Below are positions 53,878 to 62,441 of a stretch of 64,000 nt of DNA, in pieces. The DNA lies in NCBI RefSeq assembly GCF_001278035.1, contig NZ_CP009452.1, positions 2,575,501 through 2,639,500 of the forward strand, read 5' to 3'. Made by a program: the position numbers and the translations under genes. Source of the stretch: Sphingopyxis sp. 113P3 (GTDB lineage Bacteria > Pseudomonadota > Alphaproteobacteria > Sphingomonadales > Sphingomonadaceae). The first letter of the stretch is position 1; each line of letters opens with the position of its first letter. The notes beneath the pieces are model-generated. The model saw only the letters and a list, made by a program, of their open reading frames with translations. It had not been told where the DNA came from and ran no database searches.

Positions 53878-55251
53878 TTATTGCAGCGGTGCGAATTTCG
53901 TCCGGGCAAGGCCGCCCATCGCATCGGCCATCAGCGCCGCCTCGCGCGTCACATGCGCATGGCAGAGGATGATCGCCGCCTCGGCGCTGATCGTACCAGC
54001 CGCCGCGGCCTCGCAGTAAGCGGCCCATGCTGCCTGGTAATTATCGAAGGTCCGACCCAGCACGGCCTCGATCTCAGCCTTTTCAGCGTGCTGGAAGCCC
54101 GGCTCGAAACGCTCGATCGCGCGCCACCATTTTATGAGACGGGCCATGCCTTTTGCCTTCACGGACGCCTGCTGATCGGCCATTCGCGGGACGATCACGT
54201 CGCGTATATCGTCGAGCGCGATGGCAAAACTGCGATCGCGCGCGCCGAGCGGGGCATCGGGCAGCGCAACGGGCGGCAGTGTAATTCCTGCCGCCTCCGC
54301 CAGCGCCTCTGAGAGCACGCGGCGATGGATCGTCGAATAGACCATGTTCATGCCGAGGTTGGGCGGCGGCGGCGCGGCGGGATCATCGAGACGCGAGCGA
54401 CGTGCAAAGCCTGTCTGGAACAGCACGCGCCAATAGCGCAGGCGGGCGAGATCAACGCGGTGCCCGCCAGCAGCTTCATAGGCGGAAAAGGCTTGCGGAA
54501 GCGGGACGAAGTCCTGGAACAGCATGCGGATCGCAAGCATCGCAAGATCCGCCATGGGGTCGCCATAATGAACGAGCTCCCAGTCGAGCATAGCGGTCAC
54601 CCGTTCCTCGTCGAACAGGAAATTGCCCGGCCCTGCATCGCCATGGACGATGACCGGAGGAGGCAAATTTGCGGGAATATTCGCCTCAAGCCAATTCAGC
54701 GACAAATGGATGAGCGGATCCCAGCTTCTTTCGCTGTTCCCCCGCCGGAGCGCGGCGATGCGCCGCTCGATGAACAAACGCGAAGGTTCGACCGGGCCCA
54801 TGCCCTCGACCGGGGTCGCTGCCACGTCGATGCGGTGGAGCGCAGCAAGCTGCGCCATGAAATCGGCGGCGAGCCGATCGCGCTGCGCGGGGTCGGTGAT
54901 GGCGCCGAAGCGATCCCTTCCCGAAACGAGGCCGCAGACCAGCGCCCGCTGGTCGGGAACCGAAGCAAAAAAGGGAGCAACACGCACGCCCGCGTCGGCA
55001 AGCGGGCCCGAGAGCGCACGAAGGATACTGGCCTCGCGTAGAAAGGCCGCGTCGTCGCCTGCCCCCGCCTTGTGCACATCATAATTCATATAGGCGCTGG
55101 CGGTCCGCCCGCCAGGCCAGGCAAGATCGAGTTCGGCGCCCTCGCGCGAAGCACCGCCGCCGCCGCGGGGCCGAACCTCCGTGATCGTCGCGCCGCTCGC
55201 GGCTTCCACGGCCGCTCCGAGTCCCAAGGGCAGAAGGTCGAGCGCACTCAT
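53878..55251 (-). CDS. APH-fold phosphotransferase family protein
   Basis: A 457-residue protein with a kinase-like fold: VIVHGDAGPGNFLFD (catalytic Brenner loop) and MLDWELVHYGDPMADLA (metal-binding DWE) near residues 205-245. The C-terminal 150 residues are helical and of unknown role. Related APH-type proteins frequently sit with acyl-CoA genes; phosphorylation of a hydroxyl on the substrate is possible but unproved. Its start overlaps the tandem CoA-transferase stop by 4 nt. Confidence 0.85.
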   Translation of the reverse strand: MSALDLLPLGLGAAVEAASGATITEVRPRGGGGASREGAELDLAWPGGRTASAYMNYDVHKAGAGDDAAFLREASILRALSGPLADAGVRVAPFFASVPDQRALVCGLVSGRDRFGAITDPAQRDRLAADFMAQLAALHRIDVAATPVEGMGPVEPSRLFIERRIAALRRGNSERSWDPLIHLSLNWLEANIPANLPPPVIVHGDAGPGNFLFDEERVTAMLDWELVHYGDPMADLAMLAIRMLFQDFVPLPQAFSAYEAAGGHRVDLARLRYWRVLFQTGFARRSRLDDPAAPPPPNLGMNMVYSTIHRRVLSEALAEAAGITLPPVALPDAPLGARDRSFAIALDDIRDVIVPRMADQQASVKAKGMARLIKWWRAIERFEPGFQHAEKAEIEAVLGRTFDNYQAAWAAYCEAAAAGTISAEAAIILCHAHVTREAALMADAMGGLARTKFAPLQ

Positions 55252-57446
55252 GCGATGATCTTCGCTTCGCGAAAGGCGGCGATCTCGGCATCGGAATAGC
55301 CGATTTCGCGCAGGATTTCGTCGCTATGCTCGCCAACAGCCGGGCAGCAGCGCTTGAAGACCAATGGTGTATCTCCGAAGTTCCAAAAGGCGCCCGGCTG
55401 TTCGACCATGCCGTAGAGCGGCTGCGGCAGAACCGAGACCAGATTGAGATCGCGGTTCTTCGGATCGTCGAAGAAGCGATGCATCGCGTCCTCGTAATTG
55501 ACTGCATCGGCAGGAACTCCTGCAGCTTCGAGCGCCGCGAGCAGGTCGGGCGCCTTGCGGGTCTTGGCACCCCTCTCGAAATCCTCGCCGAGCAGATCTC
55601 GCAATGCCGCCCGCTGATCCGCCTTATGCGCCGCGACCGCGACCCACGCGCCGTCGGCGCATTCGTAGATGCGGTGATAAGGCGAAAAGCCCGTCTGGTC
55701 GCTGGTGAGATGATAGGTGTCGGTGAGCTCGCCATCAGGGCCGATAAGCCGCTCGCCCTGGGTGAAGGCGGCGAGACCGAGGAGCGAAGTCTGGGTGGTG
55801 TAGCCCCGGCCTGTGGTGCGCCGGGCATAGAGCGAGGCCATCAATTCAACGAGGCAGCTCTGCGCGGTTGCAACGTCCATTGTTCCTGGACGATTGAAGA
55901 CCGGGCGATTGCCTTCACCCGCATTCTCGAACTCCCAGCCGGCAATCGCGTTGAAGATCGAGTCGTAACCCGGCCAATTGCCGCGCTGGCCGCGCTGGCC
56001 ATAGGCGCTGGCATAGTTGAACGCGACATCGGGCTTGGCAGCGCGGATGGCCTCTTCACTGAGGCCCAGTTTGGCAGCGCCCTTGAAGCGCATATTGTGA
56101 TGAACGATTTCCGCCCATTGGATCAGCCGTTCGAGAATTGGCCGCGCTTCCGGCCTTGTGAGGTCGATCGCGAGGCTCCGCTTCGAACGCGCCGCCGCCT
56201 GATAATAGCGATGCATGAACCGGATGCGGTCGCCCGTCAGCGCCTCGACCTTGACGACGTCGGCGCCCATGTCGCCCATCATGGAAGGCCCCATCGGCCC
56301 CGCGAGAAACATGCCGAGATCGAGAACGCGGACGCCTTCGAGCACTTCCGACGGCGGGTGTGCCTTCTCGGGCGCAGGCCTTGCCGGCCATCCTGTGTCA
56401 CCGCCTTCGCCGAGACGGGGTGCAGGACGGCCCTGCGGCAAGTCGGCATCGCTGTGGAAAGGCGTGTTCGGTTGGCGCGTCTTGCCGAACTCGGGATCGT
56501 CGACTTCGATGACATAGCCGTTCGCCTCGACGTCCTCGTGCCGGAGCACTTCGCCCATCGGAAAAGCCGGTTCAGCGGCGATGTCGGCGGCGCGAAGATC
56601 GGCGAGCCAGCTGGCCAGCGGCCTGCGCCTGAAGGCTTCGGCCTGGCCTTCCTCGGTTTCAAGATCGATGTCGGCTTCGGCCAGGACCTCCCACATCGTC
56701 GGCATGGTCGCATAATCGAACTGGCGGGTCGGATCCATGATCTGCAACCAGTCGCCGTCGGCGCACTGGAACAATTGCTGCGCGATCGCGCGCGGCTTAT
56801 CGGGCGGATAGGTCACCGGATTGGGCATCGGCCCTTCGCTGTTGCGCGCCCAGACGAGCGGAAGCGTGGCGAGGAAACCCTGGAAGATCGAGGTATGGGC
56901 AGGGCCGCCGCGCCCGCTCTGAAGGCGCATCACGAGGCGGGCGAGCAACCCCGCCGCGGCAAGATGCGCGGCCGACCAGCTGCCCTGACGGTAGCGATAG
57001 ACGATCGGCCCGCCTCGGTGCCCGTCATTCTCGTACATGGCCCCCACGCGCGCGGCGACGAGCAGCTCGTCGTCGCTGCGCTCGACATCGGGGTGGTTTG
57101 CGGGCGAGCCGGTGATCGCGGTGACGACGAGATGCGGGTGACGTGCGGCAAGGTTCGCATCGTCGAGGCCAAGCGCCCTGGCGCGCGACGGCGTGAACTG
57201 GTGGAGCAAGGCGTCGGCTCCGGCGAGACGCTCCTCCAGCAAGGCGAGCCCTTCGGGCGTATCGAGATCGAGGACGAGGCTTCGTTTGCCCCGGTTCCAG
57301 TTCGCAAAAGGCGCGGTACCGCGCGCAGGATCGCCCCCCGGCCGCTCGATCTTCAACACGTCGGCGCCGAGTTCGGAGAGCATCAGCCCCGCCACCTGGA
57401 CCGCCATGCCCTCTCCTATTTCGACGATGCGAAGGTCGCCGAGCAT
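55248..57446 (-). CDS. Tandem class III CoA-transferase (two CaiB/BaiF domains in one chain)
   Basis: A 732-residue protein with two complete copies. The first starts DLRIVEIGEGMAVQVAGLML and contains LGADVLKIERPGG. The second starts at about residue 370 with GVRVLDLGMFLAGPMGPSMM and GADVVKVEALTG. The second copy has the catalytic-region RPGTMDVATAQ. Class III enzymes are interlocked dimers, so a fused chain could form the dimer in one molecule. The first copy has lost the usual LDLS/AGP start and may be structural. Follows DUF35 after 3 nt. Confidence 0.88.
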   Translation of the reverse strand: MLGDLRIVEIGEGMAVQVAGLMLSELGADVLKIERPGGDPARGTAPFANWNRGKRSLVLDLDTPEGLALLEERLAGADALLHQFTPSRARALGLDDANLAARHPHLVVTAITGSPANHPDVERSDDELLVAARVGAMYENDGHRGGPIVYRYRQGSWSAAHLAAAGLLARLVMRLQSGRGGPAHTSIFQGFLATLPLVWARNSEGPMPNPVTYPPDKPRAIAQQLFQCADGDWLQIMDPTRQFDYATMPTMWEVLAEADIDLETEEGQAEAFRRRPLASWLADLRAADIAAEPAFPMGEVLRHEDVEANGYVIEVDDPEFGKTRQPNTPFHSDADLPQGRPAPRLGEGGDTGWPARPAPEKAHPPSEVLEGVRVLDLGMFLAGPMGPSMMGDMGADVVKVEALTGDRIRFMHRYYQAAARSKRSLAIDLTRPEARPILERLIQWAEIVHHNMRFKGAAKLGLSEEAIRAAKPDVAFNYASAYGQRGQRGNWPGYDSIFNAIAGWEFENAGEGNRPVFNRPGTMDVATAQSCLVELMASLYARRTTGRGYTTQTSLLGLAAFTQGERLIGPDGELTDTYHLTSDQTGFSPYHRIYECADGAWVAVAAHKADQRAALRDLLGEDFERGAKTRKAPDLLAALEAAGVPADAVNYEDAMHRFFDDPKNRDLNLVSVLPQPLYGMVEQPGAFWNFGDTPLVFKRCCPAVGEHSDEILREIGYSDAEIAAFREAKIIA

Positions 57447-57449
57447 CGT

Positions 57450-57875
57450 TCAGGCCTTGAAGTTGGGGAGGACCCAGCCATCCTGGATCGGGGTCCAGTC
57501 GACACTCACCTTCATCCCGATATGAACATCTTCGGCATTGCACCCCGAAAGATTGGCATTGAGCCGGGTGCCTGGCGCGCCGTCGATGTCGACCACGACG
57601 GGGACATAGACATAGTCCTCACCATTCTTCGGGTTCTTGTTGCAGATCGCGAAGCTGAAGACCGTCCCCGTGCCGGGAAGCGTCGGCCAGTTCTTGGCGC
57701 GGCTTCCGCATTCGGGGCACACCGCGGTGGGCGGCATACGGAAATGGCCGCAATCGCCGCACTGGCAGGCCGTGAGCCGATGCTCTTTCGCTGCTTGCCA
57801 GAAGGGCTCGGTGTCAGGGTTGGTTGTAATCCGGATCTGGTCGCCGGGAAGCGCACGGGCGGGGCCATAGGTCAT
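57450..57875 (-). CDS. DUF35 OB-fold protein with zinc ribbon
   Basis: A 141-residue protein with CGDC and VCPECGS as zinc ribbon and GTVFSFAICNKNPKNGEDYV in the OB-fold. Partner of the thiolase gene directly upstream (5-nt gap). Gene order is thiolase then DUF35, reversed compared with the other two pairs. Confidence 0.9.
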   Translation of the reverse strand: MTYGPARALPGDQIRITTNPDTEPFWQAAKEHRLTACQCGDCGHFRMPPTAVCPECGSRAKNWPTLPGTGTVFSFAICNKNPKNGEDYVYVPVVVDIDGAPGTRLNANLSGCNAEDVHIGMKVSVDWTPIQDGWVLPNFKA

Positions 57876-57880
57876 GTCGA

Positions 57881-59098
57881 TCAGTCCTTGCGCAGGATGA
57901 GGCTGGAGACGGGCAGTGAGGCCGGGCCGCCCGATACGAGGGCGAATTCTGCGTCCCTGACCTGGTTGATTGCGGTGCCTCGGACCTGCTCGACGCCTTC
58001 GACGATATGCGTCATGCCGATGATATAGGCTTCGTTGAGGTTCCCGCCGTGGGTGTTCACCGGAATGCCGCCGCCCACCCCCTTGCCGGTCGTCGGATCG
58101 TAGCGCAGCTTGCCCGAGAGCACATAATCATTGCCCTCGCCCTTCTCGCAGAATCCGTAATCCTCCAGCTGCATGAGTACCATCGGGCTGAAATGATCGT
58201 AGAGCAAGGCGACGTCCATGTCCTTCGCCGAGAGCCCCGATTGGGCCCAGATCCGGTCGGCGGTGAACTTGTGGCCCGAACTTGCAAAATGCGGATCGGG
58301 CATTCCCATCCAGGCAAAGGCCCTTCCCCATTCACGCTGGCCGCCATGCGCCACAGCGTGCACCACCGCGGGCTTGTGGCGGCAATCCTTCGCGCGGTCC
58401 ATCGTCGTCGTGATCACCGCGACCGCCCCATCGGTTTCGAGGCAGAAGTCGAGGCGCCGCAGGGGGTCGGCAAGCATCACCGAAGCATCATATTGCTCCT
58501 TGGTGAGAGGCTCCTTGCGGACGGCCTTGGGCCGATTGTGCGTATTGGCGCGCGTCGCCATGACGACTTCGCCAAAGGCGTCCTGGGTCGTGCCATAAAG
58601 ATGCATGTGACGCCGCGCGAGCACCGACATCAAATGACCGGGGCCGACGAGCCCCGAAGGCTGGAGGAAGCTGTTCTCAGGGCTCGGCGCCGCCGCCCCG
58701 AAGACGACGCCAAGGCGGTGCTGCGGCAGCTGCTGGAGCGCCATCAGCGTGACCGAATAGGTGCAATCCTCGTTCATGAGCCCCGCCGTCGCAAGTCCGA
58801 TCGCGCCGGGGCAGCCGCCGCCGCCGCTGGTCAGCGTCGCCGACCAGCTGATGTGGGGCATTCCAAGTGTTTCCATGAGACTCGCGGTATCGAACTTGTC
58901 GAGATATCCCGCACCGGCGGTTGAATAATAGGAGAAGCCATCGATCTGCTTGTGGCTGATCCCGGCGTCGGCGCAGGCGTTCATGATCGCCTCCGCAGCC
59001 ATGTCGTTGATCGTGCGCGGCCAGCTTTTGCCGCGCACGTAATAGTCAGTCGCCCCGATACCGACGATCGCGCATTTGTCCTGATTGACCCAGGCCAT
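57881..59098 (-). CDS. Thiolase-fold protein (acetyl-CoA acetyltransferase-like)
   Basis: A 405-residue thiolase-like protein: IVGIGATDYYVRG, QIDGFSYYST, LYDHFSPMVLMQLEDYGFC and GGNLNEAYIIGMTHIVEGVEQVRG. It is more distant from the other two copies and retains a Cys (SGGGGCPGAIG) near the thiolase nucleophile position. ATG 59098 has AGGAG at 9 nt; ATG 59104 is also possible. It may be a thiolase or aldolase with the neighbouring DUF35. First gene of a five-gene minus operon with a perfect FadR-type site upstream. Confidence 0.83.
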   Translation of the reverse strand: MAWVNQDKCAIVGIGATDYYVRGKSWPRTINDMAAEAIMNACADAGISHKQIDGFSYYSTAGAGYLDKFDTASLMETLGMPHISWSATLTSGGGGCPGAIGLATAGLMNEDCTYSVTLMALQQLPQHRLGVVFGAAAPSPENSFLQPSGLVGPGHLMSVLARRHMHLYGTTQDAFGEVVMATRANTHNRPKAVRKEPLTKEQYDASVMLADPLRRLDFCLETDGAVAVITTTMDRAKDCRHKPAVVHAVAHGGQREWGRAFAWMGMPDPHFASSGHKFTADRIWAQSGLSAKDMDVALLYDHFSPMVLMQLEDYGFCEKGEGNDYVLSGKLRYDPTTGKGVGGGIPVNTHGGNLNEAYIIGMTHIVEGVEQVRGTAINQVRDAEFALVSGGPASLPVSSLILRKD

Positions 59099-59119
59099 TC
59101 GCATCTTCTCCTGATTCCC

Positions 59120-59131
59120 AGTTATCTAACT
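59120..59131. promoter_or_regulatory. Putative FadR-type operator, site C (perfect repeat)
   Basis: AGTTATCTAACT is a perfect AGTTA-N2-TAACT inverted repeat followed by AGGT, 15-21 nt upstream of the thiolase start. Confidence 0.65.
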
Positions 59132-59168
59132 AGGTTGAATATGATGCTGGCGCGTGCTTGTCCAGCCG

Positions 59169-60395
59169 TCAAGCAAAATGGAGTTTGCGATATTTGCCGC
59201 GGAAATAGAGCAATGGGTCACGGCGCGGTTCGAATATCGCCTTGAGCACGCGCCCGACGAGAATGAAATGGTCGCCGCCATCGTGCACCGCATCGCGAGC
59301 ACATTCAAAGCTCGACAAGGATCCAGTGAGAACCGGCGTGCCATATTCGCCCACCTCCCACGGGGTGAGACCAAAGCGATCCTCTCCCTTGCCTGCAAAG
59401 CGGTTCGAGGTCGGCTGCTGGCCAATCTGAAGCACATTGACAGCAAAACGTTCAGCATCGCGCAGGAAGGGCGCGCTCCCCGCGCTATTGGCGATGCAGA
59501 CGAGCAGCAAGGGAGGATCGAGGGAGACCGACGTGAAGCTGTTCGCGGTCAGCCCGACCGGGCTGCCGTCGGGGCACATTGCGGTCACAACGGTCACACC
59601 CGTGGCAAAGCAGCCGAGCGCATCGCGAAAGGTGCGCGCATCGCTGCCCGCCCGATATTCAGGCGAACCGCGCGGCGCGCGCCGCTCGAGGAAATCAATA
59701 AGATAGCCGCTGAGCGCATCGGTGCGGTCGTCGGTCACGACAAGCGCGCTATTTTCAACCTCCACCAGCTCGCCATCGGGGAGCTGATCGACAAAGGCGG
59801 CGGCGTCGGCCCTCGTGACCAGTTCACTGATCGCGCCGCGCACATAGAGCGTTGGCAGCGCGATCTTTGAGGCCGCACCGTCGAGCCTATCGGCCATCGC
59901 CGAGGTGTCGAGCGTGTCGAAGAGGCGCACGTCCCACTGCGCCTGTCCCGGTGCGAGCGTCGCCGCTTCGCGCAAACGCTCGCCGATCCGCCGAGCCAGC
60001 GCCGGGTCGACGCTGACAGGTGAATCGACGAGGACGAGCCCCGACGCAAGAACCGCCGCATCCTGCTCAAGCGCTGCGCTGGCGACCCAGCCGCCCAAGG
60101 TCGATGCGACGACGACGGGACGGGTTCCCATTTGCGCGAGCACGGCGCGCAGATCCTCCACCAGCGCTTCGAAATCATAGCGCCCGTCCTCGGGCCATTC
60201 GCTGCCGCCATGCCCGCGCAGATCAAGGCTTATGACCCGCCTTCCCGCCTGCTCGAGCGCCTCCGCGACCCCCGACCAGACAGCCCGGGTCTGCCCCGCA
60301 CCGTGAAGCAGGAGGACCGCCGGATCATTTTCTGAACCGATGATCTCAGCCTCCAGCCGGACGCCCGCAAAACCCCGATATTCGACGATAGTCAT
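59169..60395 (-). CDS. Fusion of degenerate alpha/beta-hydrolase and flavin reductase
   Basis: A 408-residue two-domain protein. Residues 1-240 are an alpha/beta-hydrolase fold with the oxyanion motif LLLHGAGQT and SLDLRGHGGS. The nucleophile elbow reads ASTLGG (Thr99 where Ser is expected), the acid position is Glu191 (GAISELVT) and the His position is Ala217 (ENSALVV), so the triad is lost. Residues 250-408 are a split-barrel FMN reductase (ALGCFATGVTVVTA, GLTANSFTSVSLDPPLLL, YFRGKYR). The reductase half could supply reduced flavin to a monooxygenase. Its start overlaps the GntR gene (ATGA). Confidence 0.85.
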   Translation of the reverse strand: MTIVEYRGFAGVRLEAEIIGSENDPAVLLLHGAGQTRAVWSGVAEALEQAGRRVISLDLRGHGGSEWPEDGRYDFEALVEDLRAVLAQMGTRPVVVASTLGGWVASAALEQDAAVLASGLVLVDSPVSVDPALARRIGERLREAATLAPGQAQWDVRLFDTLDTSAMADRLDGAASKIALPTLYVRGAISELVTRADAAAFVDQLPDGELVEVENSALVVTDDRTDALSGYLIDFLERRAPRGSPEYRAGSDARTFRDALGCFATGVTVVTAMCPDGSPVGLTANSFTSVSLDPPLLLVCIANSAGSAPFLRDAERFAVNVLQIGQQPTSNRFAGKGEDRFGLTPWEVGEYGTPVLTGSLSSFECARDAVHDGGDHFILVGRVLKAIFEPRRDPLLYFRGKYRKLHFA

Positions 60396-61099
60396 TGCCG
60401 GTCCTTACTTGCCGCATCCCCAAGACGCAGCCACTCATCAAACTGGTCGGAACGCCGCCGCATCATCAGCCTGGCGATGTCAGGGTCGCCATCGATAATC
60501 GCGTTGCACAGGTTGCGCTGCATTTCGCGCGCGCGCTGGCACCGTTCGGGATCGGCGTAAAGGTCGCTGCCCTTTTCGTCGAGGCCAAAGCTATATCCGA
60601 TTTCAAGGATGAGTTCGATGACCGGATTGCCGCTCATCTGTGAAATCAGCCGCGCCATTTCCACCTCCCCCGCGATGAGGTCGCGCGGCGTGGCGCGCGC
60701 GTCGATCGTCGCGGCGAAGGCGCGCAAGCGCTCGGCATCCTCCGCGCTGCGCCGCCGCGCGGCGGCGGTCGCCGCCTCTTCGGACACCGGACGGGTGACC
60801 TGAATGACATGGCCGAGGTTCGCGCCCTTGAGACGCAGGTAGCGCGCAAGCGACTGGATCGCGTCGCGCGCATCGGGACGTTCGGCATAATAGCCGCCCT
60901 TGATGCCGCGGCGGATGCTGATGAGCCGGTCCCCTTCGACGAGTTTAGCCGCCTGGCGGAGCGTCGGACGGCTGACCGACAGTCGCTGGAGGAGCTCATC
61001 CTCCGCGCCGAGATGATCGCCAGGCTCGGCGGCGAGACTGAGGCGCGCAAGCTCGCGAGCCGTGCGGCTCGCGAGCGTTTCAGAGCTTCTTGGCTTCAC
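60392..61099 (-). CDS. FadR-type GntR transcriptional regulator
   Basis: A 235-residue regulator. The N-terminal wHTH has EDELLQRLSVSRPTLRQAAK and RRGIKGGYYAERP; the C-terminal FCD domain is helical with His and Asp-like ligand positions. It starts with GTG preceded by AGGGGGA. It is divergent from the amidohydrolase gene with an imperfect AGTTA-N2-TAACT site between them, and similar sites lie before three other operons in the window, which makes it the best candidate for their control. Confidence 0.88.
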   Translation of the reverse strand: MKPRSSETLASRTARELARLSLAAEPGDHLGAEDELLQRLSVSRPTLRQAAKLVEGDRLISIRRGIKGGYYAERPDARDAIQSLARYLRLKGANLGHVIQVTRPVSEEAATAAARRRSAEDAERLRAFAATIDARATPRDLIAGEVEMARLISQMSGNPVIELILEIGYSFGLDEKGSDLYADPERCQRAREMQRNLCNAIIDGDPDIARLMMRRRSDQFDEWLRLGDAASKDRQ

Positions 61100-61166
61100 G
61101 GCTCCCCCTCAATCAGATATCTATTTACGAGCAGGCAATGGTACATACTGATAGATTCACGTGTTG

Positions 61167-61178
61167 ACTCGTATAACT
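61167..61178. promoter_or_regulatory. Putative FadR-type operator, site D
   Basis: ACTCGTATAACT matches only the right half of the repeat exactly (TATAACT) and continues AGGT as in site C. It lies between the GntR gene and the amidohydrolase gene. It is framed by TTGACTC (61164-61170) and GAGTCAA (61193-61199), another inverted repeat. Confidence 0.45.
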
Positions 61179-61230
61179 AGGTATCTTTTAATGAGTCAAA
61201 CAGGCCTGCGAGTCGAGAGGAGATTTTTCG

Positions 61231-62346
61231 ATGAAACCCTTCGTGTTCAGCGCCGACAGCCATATCATGGAGCCGTCGGAAATTTTTCTCGACGGCCTGC
61301 CGGCGTCGCTGAAGGACCACGCGATCCACGCGCGGATGGAGGGCGAGTATCTCGTCACGGGAACCAGGGACAAGGTCATCTATCGCCTGCGTGTCGGGCA
61401 GCACCGCGAAAAGCAGCTCGGCGACGCCCAGCGAAAGGGCATCCGCGAGATACCGGGGCGCCTTGAGGACATGGAACTGGAAGGCATCGACGCGGAAATC
61501 TGTTTCCCCTCGCTTGGCCTGTGGCTCTACTGCCTCGACAATGCCGAAGCCGAGGCCGCATCGGCGCGTCTTTACAACGACTGGAACGACAGCTTCCTTG
61601 GCGGACATCCCAATCGCTTCGTTCGCTGCGGCATGCTGCCCGTCCTCGACTTTTCGAACACGCTTGCCGAGCTCGACTATCTCGCTTCAAAGGGCTTCAC
61701 GGCCGCGATGCTGCCGGCAACCACCCCTGCGACGCTTCCCAAGTATAACAGTGATGCGTGGGATCCGATCTTCGCCAAGGCGGCGGCGCTCGGGATCGTG
61801 TTCGTGATGCATACCGGCACCGGCCTTGAAAGCGTGATCGTCGAACGCGGCCCTGGCGCCGGGATCATCAACTATACAAACCAGATGAACGATGCGCAGC
61901 ACAGCGTCATGTATCTGGTGGCGGGCGGCGTGCTCGACCGCAACCCGGGTGCGAAAGTCGCCTTCATCGAAAGCGGCGCAAGCTGGCTCGTTGCGCTCGC
62001 CGAACGGATGGACGAAGTCTCGGTCGCGCATGCCAACTTCGTTTTCCCGAAGCTTACTCGCTCGCCGAGCCAGATCGTCGACGATCAGGTTTGGGCGAGT
62101 TTCCAGCATGACCGCGCGTGCATCGCGGCCGCCGCGGCAGGGCTGCCGGGGGCGAAAAACGTGATGTGGGGCTCCGACTATCCGCACGCAGAGGGAACCT
62201 TTCCGATCAGCCGCCGCATCGTGGACGAACTGTTCCTTGGATTGGATGTCAGCGAAGAGGTTCGGCGCGACATATTGGGGCTGAATGCGGCAAGGCTCTT
62301 CGGCATCGAACCTGAAGTCGCAACAAGCGCAAAAGTCGCGGCCTGA
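61231..62346 (+). CDS. Amidohydrolase_2 (ACMSD-like) family hydrolase
   Basis: A 371-residue TIM-barrel enzyme. FSADSHIMEPSEIF carries the DxH metal ligands, VMHTGTG a His ligand, FIESGASWLVALAERMD a family segment and GSDYPHAEGTFP the Asp ligand. Related to decarboxylases and hydrolases of ring-cleavage products; the reaction is unknown. RBS GAGAGGAG at good distance. Divergent from the GntR gene. Confidence 0.88.
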   Translation: MKPFVFSADSHIMEPSEIFLDGLPASLKDHAIHARMEGEYLVTGTRDKVIYRLRVGQHREKQLGDAQRKGIREIPGRLEDMELEGIDAEICFPSLGLWLYCLDNAEAEAASARLYNDWNDSFLGGHPNRFVRCGMLPVLDFSNTLAELDYLASKGFTAAMLPATTPATLPKYNSDAWDPIFAKAAALGIVFVMHTGTGLESVIVERGPGAGIINYTNQMNDAQHSVMYLVAGGVLDRNPGAKVAFIESGASWLVALAERMDEVSVAHANFVFPKLTRSPSQIVDDQVWASFQHDRACIAAAAAGLPGAKNVMWGSDYPHAEGTFPISRRIVDELFLGLDVSEEVRRDILGLNAARLFGIEPEVATSAKVAA

Positions 62347-62364
62347 CGAGCCCCCAATCCAAGG

Positions 62365-62381
62365 AGGGGGCCGCCCCCTTT
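62365..62381 (+). terminator. Candidate terminator after the amidohydrolase gene
   Basis: AGGGGG-CCG-CCCCCT hairpin followed by TT, 18 nt after the stop codon. The stem is short and the T-run weak. Confidence 0.4.
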
Positions 62382-62403
62382 GCGCCCTTGCGTTTGGCTC
62401 CCC

Positions 62404-62432
62404 AAAAGGTCCGCCGCACTGCGGCGGGACCT
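62404..62432 (-). terminator. Terminator of the MFS gene
   Basis: Read on the minus strand, AGGTCCCGCCGC-AGT-GCGGCGGACCT (one bulged base) is followed by TTTT. It lies 10 nt after the stop of the MFS gene. Confidence 0.6.
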
Positions 62433-62441
62433 CTTGCCCGA

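Noticed and set aside
55326..58028. 900-codon plus-strand open frame over the CoA-transferase and DUF35 genes
   Set aside because: It lies opposite well supported genes and translates to Arg/Ala/Gly-rich sequence without motifs.
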